Source: Gentiana macrophylla (taxonomy: Eukaryota; Streptophyta; Magnoliopsida; Gentianales; Gentianaceae). Taken from it: DNA of 64,000 nt. Position numbers and translations under genes: made by a program. The stretch covers positions 248,001-312,000 of the forward strand of contig JAOBSW010000552.1 in the NCBI GenBank assembly GCA_026214975.1. Reading direction: 5' to 3'. Below are positions 23,601-37,126 of this stretch, in pieces. The notes under the pieces were generated by a model. It ran no database searches and was not told the origin of the DNA. It saw only the letters and a program-made list of their open reading frames with translations. Numbering within the stretch: position 1 is the stretch's first letter; each line of letters opens with the position of its first letter.

Positions 23601-25458
23601 GTAAACAATTTTGTTCACGTTTCTACATGTCATGTTATATCATTTTATTTGTTCCAAGAATTCTGTAAATTTTCAGCCATTTAGAAATTTGTCTTATCTA
23701 CAATTTCTCTCTTTACATCAATTTAGTTTTCAATATGGATTGTTCACAAATTTTTTAACAAGGAGGGGTACTCTGTTCAGAAAATTCTGCAGCGGTACTC
23801 TTACTTATCATTCTGTTTTGAATAAGCTAAACACCTCCAAATGACTTGCATTTTTGGTATGTTGTAGAAAACATCCTGTACTATAATTTTTGTTTTGGAA
23901 CCAAGTGCAAATTCGTTTTGGTTTGAGCACAATCTACAACACACGACAGTTGATGAAGTCCTGGAAATTTTTGACAACTTATAACAGTAGATGAAAAGAA
24001 TTATTTTGACCGACCTATGGCTTCCCAAATTTTTTTGATTTTTGAGCATCATATGTAAAACTTATATACTCACAGATTTTCTCTTTGCCTCATGTACAAA
24101 ATCAGCTTAGTTTGTTTTGTGCAAATCAATTATTTCATGGCTTATGTATGCACCCGAATTTCTCAAAACCATTTAAGTCCTCTGGTCAAGAAATGATAGA
24201 TGTCTTTCTTTCACCCTGTAAGTTATAGTGTAGTAGGTTATAGGAGATGAGAATACTTTGATTTATCTGATTCTTAAGCTAGTTGTTAACCAGGATAAGA
24301 AGTTTGGTAGGTAGAGACTAGGTGTTGTCGTTATAGTGCTCCTTGATGGCAAGAAACGATTGCGTGGTGATTTTCCAATCTTATGTCTTCATTAATAAGA
24401 TTCTCTTTTATAATTATCTAGTTTCCTACTTGGTTATCTCGATTTCAATGTTTCCCCATCCATACTAATTGTAACACATGCTCTGGTTAAATCCTCCATT
24501 TGAAACTTCTGAAACTCGGTAAAAGTCTCTTATTAAGAAGTTTTTTTTTCCAAGTGTGTACATTCATTTGATGTGCCTTATTTTTTTTAAAGATGTTTTC
24601 ATCGTGTCAAATGCTTGATTTAAGAAAAATAAGTTTCTCATCCTTCGAACTATTTGAACTGACAATTGCATATCCTTCCAACTATATCATGTTTAGCTAT
24701 TTTGGTGCAACACACTTTTGCATCCTAGTGATTACCCTTAATGCATCCCCTACAAGATGTTTTAGTACATACAAATTTTTGTTTAAAGACTCGATTCTAC
24801 AAATCCTCCGTTTTCTCTTTTATATTTAAAAAATGAGAATCAATACCAATCTTTACTATATGTAACTATATTATTTTTTTTAGTGTAACTACATATATTA
24901 CATTGGTTAGTACAAATCTGTTTCGGTGTTACTACATTTTTATTGTTGTAACAGCATTCTTTTATGTGTGTTACTACACATTTTTTTGGCCCGAACTATA
25001 CTTAATATTTTGGTTGTTACTTCATTTTATGTGTTACTACTTGTTTTACAAGTATTACTACATTATTTTTTGGTGTAACTACATATATTTGGTTGGTTGG
25101 CCGGTACAACATCTTTTTTTGCGTTACTTAATTTTTGTTGTTGTAACTACCTTATTTTCATCTGTGTTACCAGACGTTTTTAACTAAAACTACAACTATT
25201 TTGTTGGTTGTTATTACTTCGTTCTCTGTGTTACTACATTCTTTTTGCAGCTGTAACGTTTTTTTTCGAGTTGTGACTACATGTTTGACTTTGGCTATAA
25301 TTAACTATTCAAGCAATTGTTAAAAAAGCAATTATATGGAACAAACAAAATAAAAATAAAAATTAATCCGTTAAAAATGCAATTTAAATATGGAACAAAC
25401 TGCTAGGTTGGAGCACTTATAACCACAATTTATTAGCTGGCCGCATGTTAAAAATATA
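23601..25458. other. Gene-poor region with a degenerate TGTTACTACA array
   Basis: No protein similarity seen. From about 24850 to 25270 the words GTGTTACTACAT, GTAACTACAT and TTGTTGTAAC recur every 25-45 bp, a diverged minisatellite. The short Phe/Tyr-rich ORFs here are products of that repeat. Confidence 0.6.
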
Positions 25459-25737
25459 CTCCTTCCATTTTTTTTTATCTGTCACATTTCAATTTTTGCC
25501 ATTTTTTGATTTATCTATCATTTTACATTTCCAATGCAGTATTTATTATTTTTTCTTCCTTTACCAGCAAAATATTTACATCTCCAACAAAAAAAACACA
25601 ATTCCAATACTAAAAACTCTTTTACCAACAAAACATTTACATCTCCAATAAAAAATACATTTCCAATACACATATTAATTACTTTCTTAATCTGTGTGAT
25701 TCTTCTCTCTGCGACATATATATAAAAACGGAGGGAG
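25459..25737. mobile_element. Stowaway-type (Tc1/mariner) MITE
   Basis: The ends CTCCTTCCATTTTT and, inverted, CTCCCTCCGTTTTT are flanked by TA dinucleotides (25457-25458 and 25738-25739), the classical Stowaway signature. Length is 279 bp. Confidence 0.88.
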
Positions 25738-26034
25738 TATATAGAAAGACCAAATAATTTTAGGGGTATTTTAGGAAGTATAGTTGTTGTCGTCCTTATG
25801 AACAAAATGTTTTTTTCCTAGTCCTTTTAGCCTGATTAAGCTTCAAATGTGTCATTCTCTACAAAAACCTATTATTTTTTGGTTTGTTGTTACTTATTTG
25901 GTAGTGGAATAGTGAATGTTGCTGTAGAATTATGATACGACTGTTGTATCAAGTGTAATGTATTAGAGTCATATTTTATACCATAAAATACACGTCTTTA
26001 AAAGCACCCGACTGAAACTATAATTGCTCAGGAC

Positions 26035-26184
26035 CAGGGGCGGACTCATGCGGAGTTGGATGGGGCCGAAAAACGATGTAGTTTCAGAAAGAAAAAAAAC
26101 GTAATAACATTATTATTGTCTCCACTAGATTTTCGAATTTGTTTTGGTGTCTTCAATAAGAAATGTTTCTAGGTCCGTCACTGC
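26035..26184. mobile_element. Small MITE with CAGGGGCGGAC-like ends
   Basis: The left end CAGGGGCGGAC and the inverted right end CAGTGACGGAC match except at two positions. No TSD could be confirmed, so the call rests on the ends and the 150-bp size. Confidence 0.5.
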
Positions 26185-27087
26185 CAAAGGTATCCCACTA
26201 TATACATATTTTTAAATATTCTTGTGGTGCATGTCCCAATAGATTTAGTAAAGGCCCCTAAAATATCCTATTGGAAATGAATACCTTGAGAAATTTTATG
26301 GTACAACGGTTTTAGCAAAATTATACCAAATGACATATATTAAAATATAATACTATTGTATCAAATGGCATATATTAAATTTTGCAACGGTTGTAGCAAA
26401 ATTTTGCCAAATGGCAAAATTGTACACTAAACCCTAATATAATTTTACCGTGTGTGAAGACTAGAAATGATATAGTATAATACTATTTTTTAAGAAAAAA
26501 AATTCCAAAACGAATTTACATATCGTATACAAACTAAAACACATTACGTATAGAACAGAAAAAAAAAACACAAAGAAAAAAAGTCTGCGGCTTTCATTAT
26601 ACATTGAGGGAATTATTAGGGTAACCAGAGATTCAGACCTCTAATGGCGGGACAGCAGAATCAAACTCCATAGATTTTTCAAATATCAAGTAATTATACC
26701 AATTTCTCGGTAATTTATCTATATTTACGCCTTGTTTTTTGATAGCCTGATAAACGCTAGTTTAAGTTATTCAAATCACAGCTGAATCCGATAGGATTGA
26801 CCGGTAGTAGTAGTCAACGATCGATGATGCAGCCAAAAGAATACAATATACATCTCCATGATTCTTCCGGGAGGGATCAAGAAATTAGCAACGGTCATGA
26901 TTTGGTAGCAGATAGAATCAGCGATTTACCCGACTCGATTCTTGGTATTATTCTTTCTTTTCTTTCCACAAAAGAGGCTGTAGCGACCTCCGTTCTTTCA
27001 AAAAGATGGGAATTCGCATGGGTGGCTATCCATAATTTTGATTTCAGTTTTAAGTATAACAATATAAAGGTTGGAGATGAAGAGATG

Positions 27088-30000
27088 TGTGGAAATATTA
27101 CTCAGCAGACTCAGTCTGCTGAGGCTTCAGCAGGGTGCTCAGCAGATTGCTGAGCCTTAGGATTTCGTGCATAATATTTTGTACACCTTATTTAATTGTA
27201 AAATTAATTGTAAAAGACATATTAATTGTGAGTCATATAAACAATTAATATGTCAAACTCTAGTTTACTTTATGTCATAGACATAACTTTTACTTTTACT
27301 TTTGCATGCTTGCCGCCCACATCTACATACTCAAGTGGCCGCCAAGCTAGCTAGCTAGTCTCTCTATCTCAATTGTATCTATTTATACATCTTTTACTCA
27401 ATGAATAAACTAAGTTGAAGTTTACTCTTGTGTTTATCACATTCTCAAACTCTCTTCATGGTATCGAGCCTTCATCGAGTTCTAAAATCTGGCCGCAAAA
27501 CTCATTCTTTTTCAGAAAAATGTCAACATTATCGAAGTTTCATCTTCTTCATAGACTCACAATTTGCCTCGCAGATCGATAATCGAACACTCTTCTTTAC
27601 AAATCATAAACTTGATGGTAACAATTACTTGCTATGGTCAAGGTCTATGAAAATGTATATCTCCGGCCAGGGCAAGATGGGCTATCCGTCTGGTTCAAAA
27701 CTCCGCCCACTGTAAATCGACCCCAAGTTTGAAGCATGGGACACAGAAAATAACCAAGTCATGACCATCCTCACGAGGTCTATGACAAAAGAGATCGGTG
27801 AGAACTTCATGATGTATGACCTCGCTAAGGAAATCGGGACAATGCCGAGAGACCTTTACTCAAAAAGGACAATACATCTCAAGTCTATGAACTCAAGCTC
27901 AGATTCAAAATTGCGAGACAAGGGGATATGTCTCAGAACTCAATACTTTAATCAACTATCTAAGGCATGGCAACACCTAGATATGTTGGAAACTCACCCT
28001 GGAATGATGTTAAAGATGTTGCACTCTTTAAAGACATTATCGAGAAAAGAGAGTATTCAAATTCCTTCGGATCGAATGAATCCTACTCTTGATGATGTCG
28101 AGGTAGAATTCTTGCTACTAAACCTCTTCCAAATCTCAAATCCATGTTCTTTGAGGTCAAACATGAGGAAAGCAGGAGGAAAGTGATGCTTTGAACCCCT
28201 GCCGACAACCCTACCGAAAGTGCCACCCTACCGATCGTCGGGAACCTGCTGAGGCTACCGAGGCTTACAGAGAAGCTCGCCGATAAAATCGGAAGTCGTT
28301 TCGTGACCACCGCAAACGCACTAATCACACCAAGGACACTTGCTTTGGAAGCTACATGGCAAGCCTAACTCCTCCAAGACCTCCGGACACCGCCAAGGAA
28401 AGTCGTAGGCGGATACATAAGTGAGGAAGAAGATGACAACAGGTTGAATGCTCACTTGTCGCATTCAAAGCCTTCCTAACTCAACAAAAGGGAGGTAGTC
28501 ACTCTCACCGACATAGCCTCTCATGCAGTCTGACAGTAAATTCTACTCATCTATTAGTAATGAAACCTGGATTGTTGACTCTGGGGCCTCATCCCATATG
28601 GTGGTAATAAAATCTCATTACTCAACTTAAGCCATGTCCCCAAATTCACAATATTAAGGCTCATTGATGGATCTATCTCTAGTGCAAAAGGTTTTGGTCG
28701 GTCAAATTTTACTAATAAGATATGCTCGCAGAATGTCCTATTTGTTCCAAAATTAGATTGCAATCTCATATCTCATCAATAAACTTACTAAAGATTTGAA
28801 TCGATTGTTGTTTTTAATGAGAATCATTGCACATTCCAGATCATTCCTCAAAGCGAGTGATTGGGACGCTGCTAAACCTTGCTCAGTCTGTTTGTGGTCA
28901 ACCCTTTGAAGATGAAAGATGAAGACCTCGACCGCTTCAAGAAACTGCACTCAAAACCTAGACAATATCATGTTATGGCATTATAGACTAGGACATCCAG
29001 CTTTTAGTTATTTAAAGTCTATAAATCCTGAATTGTTTAAAGGTTGTAATTTGAATGATCTTCAATGTGATATTTGTCAGTTTGTTAAACTCACCAAATC
29101 TGTGTATGCAAAATTACCTTACTTACCATCCACACCATTCACCTTAATTCACAAAGTGGACGTATGGGGACCCTCAAGAGTAAAAAGCATAATAGGAAAG
29201 AGGTGGTTTGTTACCTTCATAGATGACCACACCGTAACCACTTGGTTATTTTTAATGAAGGATAAGTCCGAAGTTGGACCCATCTTTCAAGAATTTTACA
29301 ACATGGTCTCCACTCGGTTTGACACTAAGATCAAAATCTTGAAGACTCGACAATGCTCTTGAATATTATGAGTCTCATCTCGGTAATTTCTTGATGGATA
29401 AAGGATTGTCCATATCAAGAGTTGTGTTGAAACCCCTCAAGCCAAAATGGGGTTCTTTGAGAGAAAAACAGCATCCGCTTGAAATGGCTAGGTCTATTAT
29501 GTTTACCACAAATGTTCCAAAATATATGTGGGGTGAAGCCATATTGACTTCCACATACTTAATCAATGCAGACTTCCCAAACAGGTACTAGGCTTCAAAA
29601 CTCCTATCAAAACCTACTGGACACACACTCCGCCCCCATCTTATTTCCCGATTACCTCAAAAATCTTTGGTTGTCTGTGTTTGTCTATATCCATGCCCAA
29701 CACAGAGGCAAACTTGATCCCAAAGCTCACAAGTGCATTTTCCTAGGATATGCAAAGGCGAGGAAAGGTTACAAGTGCTACTCTCCTTCGAAAAGAGATT
29801 TTACAATTCTATGGATGTAAATTTTTTTGAAAGGACTCCTACTACAAGCAAGTCCATCGAGGCGATCACCGATGGAAACTGATAGAAATTGACCTAAACC
29901 CCTTCCTTGGCCAAACTCTTAACCTCAAAGAACTCATCGATCCTCGCCAGAGATCGAACCCAAGTACCTCTCGACTCACAAAGAGCCTCACTCGATCCCA

Positions 30001-32137
30001 AAGAACCAACCGACTCAGAGCCTGCCGATCCCGAGCCCATCGACACTCAAAGAATCTGCAGATCCTCGCAGAGCTTCATCGACATTGATGACAGACTATT
30101 GCTCTAAGGAAAGGGAAAGATCATGCACCGATCATTCTATTCATACTTATTTATCTTATGATCGGTTGTCTCTGTCTTTGCCATGTTTACACAGGACTGG
30201 ACTCTCACTCTATCCCTAGAAATATTCGGGAGGCCCTTCAAAATGATAAGTGGAAGGCTCTTGTTAAAACCGAGATGATCGCTCTCTCTGGATAATCATA
30301 CTTGGGACCTCACAACTCTTCCCAAAGGCAAGAAGACAGGTTAGGCTGCAGATGGTTATTCACTATCAAATACAATGTCGATGGTACAATTGACAAGTAC
30401 AAAGCCGATTGGTAGCAAGGGATTCACTCAAACTTATGGTATTGACTATAAGGAAACTTTTGCACCAGTGGCAAAACAACACCTTTGTCAGGGTTCTCGA
30501 TCTCTCTAGTTGTCCAACCGGGTCGCCTCTACACCAATTGGATATCAAAAATGCTTTTCTCAATGGTGATCTCACCGAGGAAGTCTATATGAATGTACCT
30601 CCTGGTTTTGTCAATCCCCACACTTTCTCGGGGCAAGGTATGCAAACTCAGGAAATCTCTATATGGCTCAAGCAATCCCCAAGAGCCTGGTTTGGAAAAC
30701 TCACTCACGTGGTTAAAGCTGCTGGATATCATCAATGCAACTCGATCACACCATGTTTGTCAAGACAACCAACCGCAGAGGAGGTCCATTCTAATTGTAT
30801 ATGTGGATGATATCATCCTACTGGGGAAGACTCTCTTGAGATCCGAACTTGAAGACTCTACTTGGCAAAGGTGTTCCAAGTTAAAGATCTGGGCTACCTC
30901 AAGTACTTTCTTGGTATGGAAGTAGCTAGAAACACCAATGGCATTTCGGGTCTCCCAAAGGAAGTATGTCCTGGACTCATGAAGGAAAGCGGCATCTTTG
31001 GGATGCAAACCCGCCAGTATCTCAAAGAGACCCAGGTCATACCTCATTGCATGGTGACATTCTTTGTCCAGGAAAGAACAATATCAAAGGCTTGTAGGCA
31101 AACTCATATACCTTTCTCACACAAGACCCGATATTGCATATATGGGTCGGTCCAGTCGATCAATTCATGCATTGCCCTCTTGAGCAACATTGGGATGCAA
31201 GTGAATAGGATCTTGAGGTATTTAAAATCCACTCTCTGGCCAAGGCCACGCACTTCACCAAGTCTCTTGATAGATCAATCAAGGTCTACACCGATCTTGA
31301 TCGATTTGGATGTCACATTGATGAGTGAGGTCTACCACAGGCTATTGCTCATATATATGGGAAACTGGTTACTTGGAGGAGCAAGAAACAACCCATTGTG
31401 TCAAGAAGCGATCTTGAAAGGTGAACTAAGGGCACTTGTACTTGGCATTTGTGAAGCTCTATGGCTAAAAAAGTCTTGATCGAACTTCGGCAAAGAATCG
31501 ACAAAGAACCTATCACACTCTGTTGTGATAATAATTCACACCTTATGCATGGCGGAAGATCCAGTCCATCATGATAAAACCAAGCATGTGGACATTGTGA
31601 CACTTTACGAAGGAGAAGATTGATGCCAAGATTATTCAACTCCGGTATGTTCCTCAGCAGATCGAATCGTCGATATTCTTACCAAGGCTATTCCACCTCT
31701 TATGTTCAAATAGACTAAGTAGCAAACCATTTGCATCAACATATCTGAATTTGATTTGAGGGGGTGTGGAAATATTACTCAATGAGACTCGATCACTGAG
31801 GCTTCAACAGGTGCTCACAGATTCTTTGAGCCTTAGGATTTCGTGCATAATATTTTGTACACCTTATTTAATTGTAAAATTAATTGTAAAAGACATATTA
31901 ATTGTGAGTCATATAAACAATTAATATGTCAAACTCTAGTTTACTTTATGTCATAGACATAACTTTTACTTTTTACTTTTGCATGCTTGCCGCCCACATC
32001 TACATACTCAAGTGGCCGCCCAAGCTAGCTAGCTAGTCTCTCTATCTCAATTGTATCTATTTATACATCTTTTTACTCAATGAATAAACTAAGTTGAAGT
32101 TTACTCTTGTGTTTATCACATTCTCAAACTCTCTTCA
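27088..32137 (+). mobile_element. Full-length but decayed Ty1/copia element in FBX1 (Copia-1)
   Basis: The 5' LTR is 27088-27458 and the 3' LTR 31765-32137, both TGTGGAAATATTAC...ACTCTCTTCA. The PBS is TGGTATCGAGC at 27459 and a purine stretch (gagggggt) precedes the 3' LTR. The TSD AGATG is present on both sides (27083-27087, 32138-32142), within the F-box coding sequence. The LTRs differ strongly in the first 80 bp and are nearly identical afterwards. Confidence 0.95.
27541..31740 (+). pseudogene. Copia-1 polyprotein remnant
   Basis: The domain order is copia-type. Gag start is near 27600 (LDGNNYLLWSRSMKMY). Protease is WIVDSGASSHM near 28570. GAG-pre-integrase and integrase start are at 28960-29360 (LWHYRLGHPAF; CDICQFVK; DDHTVTTWLF). 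The integrase end is near 29400-29590. RT is at about 30400-31000 (LDIKNAFLNGDL; YVDDIILL). RNase H with DILTKAIPP is near 31670. At least ten frameshifts or stops separate these pieces, so nothing is translatable as a unit. Integrase before RT is diagnostic of Ty1/copia. Confidence 0.9.
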
Positions 32138-32360
32138 AGATGAAATTCATCCGATTTGTTGGACGTGTTTTGCTTCTACATGATGCTGGATTGCTAAATC
32201 AATTTCGTTTGGATTGGTATCATAATTGTATTCCATCCCGTGCAATTTCATGGATCAAGACCGCAATCAGAAGCAACGTCCGTGATATTTTTCTGTCTGT
32301 TGAGACTCGTGTTGGTTGGTATGTTGATCCTGGACCATTTGAAATACCTGTAAGTGTTTT

Positions 32361-35300
32361 TGTTGGAGTTTTTGTAGAAGGTTGAATGGAGAAGGCTAGG
32401 ATGATGAGTGTGAGATGGAAAAAAATTGATAAGTTGGAGAAATTGGAGAAATGAATTTTATTGTATTGATTGCTTGATTGCTGATTTCTTAAGTACATGG
32501 TGGTGGTGCTATTTATAGCCCCCATTGGATAGTTCAAGTGTCTAATAGGATGTTCTAGACATTTCTTGATTTTGAGTAATCCCTACATGCATCTAGTAGC
32601 TTCTACTCTAGCTAATTACTTCAATATTTATTCTAGAGTCTTACATATCTAGAAACTTCTATTCTAGAAATGTATTTCTAGAGTTTTCATACAATCTTAA
32701 TATTTATTTTCTTTTTCTAGAAATGTGTAGCACAATTTAACACTCCTCCTTGGTACACATTTCAGTGACACCAATCTTTTCTCGTAATAGCTCGAACTTG
32801 TCTCTTGGTAGTGCTTTTGTGAATATGTCGGCTAACTGTTCTTCACTCTTGCAATGCATGACTTCTATTTCTTTATTGGCCACAGCTTCTCTGATAAAGT
32901 GGTACTTGATTCTTATGTGCTTAGTCTTGTTATGAAATACTGGGTTTTTCACCATTGAAATTGCTGAATTGCTGTCACAGTAAATCAATGTTGCTTCATC
33001 TTGAGGCTCCCCCATGTCCTCAAGTATCCGTTTGAGCCATATAGCTTGGCATGTTGTCAATGCTGCTGCTACATATTCTGCTTCTGCTGTTGATAGTGCT
33101 ATTGTGTCTTGCTTTTTTGTTGCCCAAGAGAATATTCTTGAGCCCAAAGTGAATGCATAGCCAGATGTGCTTTTATCATCTGATGATCCTGCCCAATCGC
33201 TATCAGTGTACCCAATCAATTTTGAGTCAGGACTGGATCCATACCAAATCCCATAATCCTTTGTGCCTTGCAGATACCTTAGCACTCTTTTAGCTGCTCC
33301 GAAGTGAACTTGACTTGGGCATTGCATGAACCTTGAGAGATAACTTGTTGCAAACATAATGTCAGGTCTTGTAGTTGTTAGATAGAGTAAACTTCCAATG
33401 AGACGCCGGTAGACCGTACAATCTGCCCTTGGCGTGCCATCTTCACTCTTGAGTGCTTTGCTTTCAAGTGGAGTTGCAACACTCTTGCACCCTTTCATCT
33501 TGAACTTTTCAAGAAGACTATCTGTATATTTCTTTTGGGAAATGAAAATCCCATTTTCTTTTTGGTTTACCTCGATTCCAAGGAAGTAGTGCATTAATCC
33601 CAAGTCTGTCATTTCGAACGTCTTCATCATGTCTTGTCTAAAACTCTTGATCATGTCCTCATTGTTTCCTGTAAAGATGAGATCATCAACGTATAAGGAA
33701 ACAATAAGTCTGTCATTTGTATCTCGTGTCTTAATGTAAAGTGTAGGCTCGCTTTTGCTCCTCCTGAAACCTTGCGTGATGAAGTAGTTATCAATTCTGC
33801 TATACCAAGCCCGTGGGGCTTGCTTGAGCCCGTATAAAGCTTTCTTTAACTTTAGTACTTTGTCTTCTTCTCCTTTCACGATAAATCCTTGAGGCTGCTC
33901 CACGTAAATTTCTTCCTTAAGGTATCCGTTGAGAAATGCTGATTTAACATCCAGCTGATGAATTTTCCATCCTTTTTGTGCAGAGAGGGCAATTAATGCA
34001 CGTATCGTATCCAATCGTGCAACAGGAGCAAATGTCTCGTTGTAATCCACTCCAAATTGTTGAGAGTAGCCTTTGGCTACAAGCCTTGCTTTGTGTTTTT
34101 GGATGGAGCCATCAGGATTAAGCTTTGTTTTATAGACCCACTTAACACCGATGACCTCTTTGTCTGGAGATGGACTTACAAGCTCCCACGTTTCATTCTT
34201 GTTTATCATATTAATTTCTTCTTCCGTTGCTTTTCTCCAAACTTCTTCTTTGGAAGCTTCTTCATAACTTCCTGGTTCTATCAAAGTGAGATTGCATCTC
34301 TCATATATCTCACTCAAAGATTTTGTCTTCCTTGGTGGTGTCTCTGGAGAAGAACCTTCATCTTCTGATGTTTCTTCAATGATAGCGCGAGCTGGTGATT
34401 CTGTTTGACGGTTGTCTTCTTCGTTGGTTCGTAGAAGCGGTGCCATATTAATAGTTTTCCTTTCAACTTCCTCTGTTTCCCAATTGAAGCTTGCATCCTC
34501 GTCAAATTCAACATCTCGGCTGACAATAAGCTTTCTTGTTCTTAAGCTATAAACACGGTAACCTTTTGATTGTGTACTATAGCCTAAGAAAATCCCTTTC
34601 TCTGTCTTTTCATCCGACTTACCTTTTCTCTTTTGGAATGTGAACATAACAGATGGAGCCGAAGACTCTAAGATGCTTTGCCGATGGCTTTCGCCCACTC
34701 CAGGCTTCGAATGGTGTTTTGTCCTGAACGGCTTTGGTTGGACATCTATTTAGCAAGTAGACTGCAGTATGCACTGCCTCTGCCCAAAATGTTTTCGGAA
34801 GACCTTTCTCCATTAGCATAGCTCTTGCTGTCTCCATAATCGTTTCTATTTTTACGTTCTGACACACCATTTTGTTCTGGAGCGTATCCAACTGTCAATT
34901 GATGCTCCACGCCTTCATCTTCACAGAACTTGTTGAATTCTTTAGATGTGTATTCTTTGCCTCGATCACTTCTTATGGTCTTCATGTAGTGACCACTTTG
35001 TTTCTCGACATAGGCCTTATATTTCTTAAATATTTCATATACTTGCGATCTTTCACGCATAAAATAAACCCATGTCATCCTGGTAAAATCATCAATAAAG
35101 AGAATGAAGTACCTATTTTGTTCATGTGAAGGAGTGCGCATTGGGCCACAAACGTCCGTGTGCACCAATTCTAATGGTTCCTTCGCTCTCCAAGCTTTTC
35201 CGACAGGAAATGGTTGTCGATGTTGTTTCCCGAGCATGCATCCTTCACAAACACGATCGGGTGCCTTTATAGTCGGGAGATCTTTCATCATGTTCTTATG

Positions 35301-37126
35301 ATGTAGTATTTTTAATCCATTGAAATTGAAGTGACCAAGCCTTCTGTGCCATAACCACGAGTCGTCAACTTGTGCCTTCATTGCGACATCTCTTGCATAA
35401 CTCCATTGGATCGGAAAACATCGTTTTTCCTTCATTTTTATTTTTGCAATTTGAAGGGATTTATCTTTTTTATCATATATTGTACAAGAATCTCCTTCAA
35501 AATGCAACGAGTATCCTTTCTCCATCATTTGCCCGACACTCAATAGATTTTGATCTATACTCGGAACCAAGAGCACCTCATTTATGTATCGCTTGCCCTT
35601 CTTTGTGTTAATGACAATAGTGCCTTTTCCAGAGCCTCCATAAAGTCGCCGCTTTCCTATCTTAATATTTGTCTTGAATTTTTCAAGATGGCAAAATATA
35701 GATTCATCTTTTGTCATGTGATTGTTTGAACCACTTTGTCAAGATACCATGTATCTTTCTTTTCCTCTGTTGCTACTTTGGGCATAGAAGAGATTGTCTT
35801 CGACGCCCTTTTCTTCGTGAAAAGTTAGCTTGATGATTCCTTTTGATCGACATACCTTCTCGACGTGACCAAATTTCTTGCAATTTTTGCATTGTGGTTT
35901 TCCTTTAAACCAACAAGATTTCTCCAAATGGCTTTTCCTCTTGCATATACCGTAAGGAGAAAATGTTTTGTTTGGAGGCTCTGTATTTTTAGAACCTTCA
36001 TTTGATCTCCGATCATTTTGTTTTGATTTTTGTGACAGCGTTTTGAACTTAGATTGAAAAGCATTTTCAGTTGTGCCTTCGTGACGCCTTTCCAATCTAT
36101 GTTCATGAGCTTCTAAAGACCCCATCAATTCAAGGCAGAATTTTTCCAAATCTTTGATCGCTTCAATATTTGTAATGATTGGATCATATTTTTACGTACA
36201 TGTAATTAATATTTTTCCACAATTTTCTTCTCTGGGACGTCTTCTCCATTCGCCCGCAATTGATTTGCTAATGAATCTACTCTTGTGTAGTAGTCTTTAG
36301 CATTCTCGAATCTTTCATTTTTAAATTCTCAAATTTCTCCTCAATGAATGGAGTTTTGAGACTCGTACCTTTTCATTGCCTTGAAACTCCTCCCGCAACT
36401 TTTCCATCGCTTTTAGCCGTCTTGGCACTCATGATTCTTGAAACAATTCTTGATCAAGCTTAATCGAAGGGCTAATAATGCTTGAGCATCTTTTCGTTGA
36501 TTCTCCTTGAGTTCTTTCTTTTGTGCAGTAGATAAATTTGAGATGTCGTCGGGGATGCTAAATCCCTTACTTACGATATCCCATAAATCTTGAGCACAAA
36601 AGTAGGTTCTCATTTTAATGAACCAATAGTCGAAATTTTCACCTCGGAAAATTGGAACCGGAATGGATGAGCGGAGTGTGTAATCTGCCATGATGTAGAT
36701 TTCGCCCAGTTGTAGTTGTGTCGAAACCGAGCTCTGATACCACTTGTTGGAGTTTTTGTAGAAGGTTGAATGGAGAAGGCTAGGATGATGAGTGTGAGAT
36801 GGAAAAGAATTGATAAGTTGGAGAAATTGGAGAAATGAATTTTATTGTATTGATTGCTTGATTGCTGATTTCTTAAGTACATGGTGGTGGTGCTATTTAT
36901 AGCCCCCATTGGATAGTTCAAGTGTCTAATAGGATGTTCTAGACATTTCTTGATTTTGAGTAATCCCTACATGCATCTAGTAGCTTCTACTCTAGCTAAT
37001 TACTTCAATATTTATTCTAGAGTCTTACATATCTAGAAACTTCTATTCTAGAAATGTATTTCTAGAGTTTTCATACAATCTTAATATTTATTTTCTTTTT
37101 CTAGAAATGTGTAGCACAATTTAACA
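32361..37126 (-). mobile_element. Young Ty1/copia element in FBX1, minus strand (Copia-2)
   Basis: The LTRs at 32361-32742 and 36745-37126 are 382 bp each and I find a single mismatch between them (A/G near 32424 versus 36808). The TSD GTTTT flanks the element (32356-32360, 37127-37131). The minus-strand PBS is TGGTATCAGAGCTC next to the right LTR and the polypurine tract GGAGGAG next to the left LTR. It lies in the LRR part of FBX1. Confidence 0.96.
32737..36691 (-). pseudogene. Copia-2 gag-pol, almost complete, frameshifted
   Basis: On the minus strand, Gag starts at 36691 (MADYTLRSSIPVPIFRG) with a zinc knuckle CKNCKKFGHVEKVC near 35870. The protease active-site region near 35735 (LDxSGSNNHM) is broken by an indel. 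The integrase zinc finger (HRRLGHFNF, CEGCMLGK) and DDE core (DVCGPM; RSDRGKEY; PEQNGVSERKNR) lie in 35717-34746. RT-RNase H is a 653-residue open frame, 34698-32737, with QLDVKSAFLNG, YVDDLIFTGN, DSDWAGSSDD, ALSTAEAEYVA and DIFTKALP all present. Few, mostly single-base indels break gag, the gag/protease junction and the integrase/RT joint. It is the best-preserved polyprotein here. Confidence 0.93.

Noticed and set aside
24593..25187. Phe/Tyr-rich ORFs suggesting membrane proteins
   Set aside because: They come from T-rich DNA and the TGTTACTACA repeats. No family motif or start context is seen.
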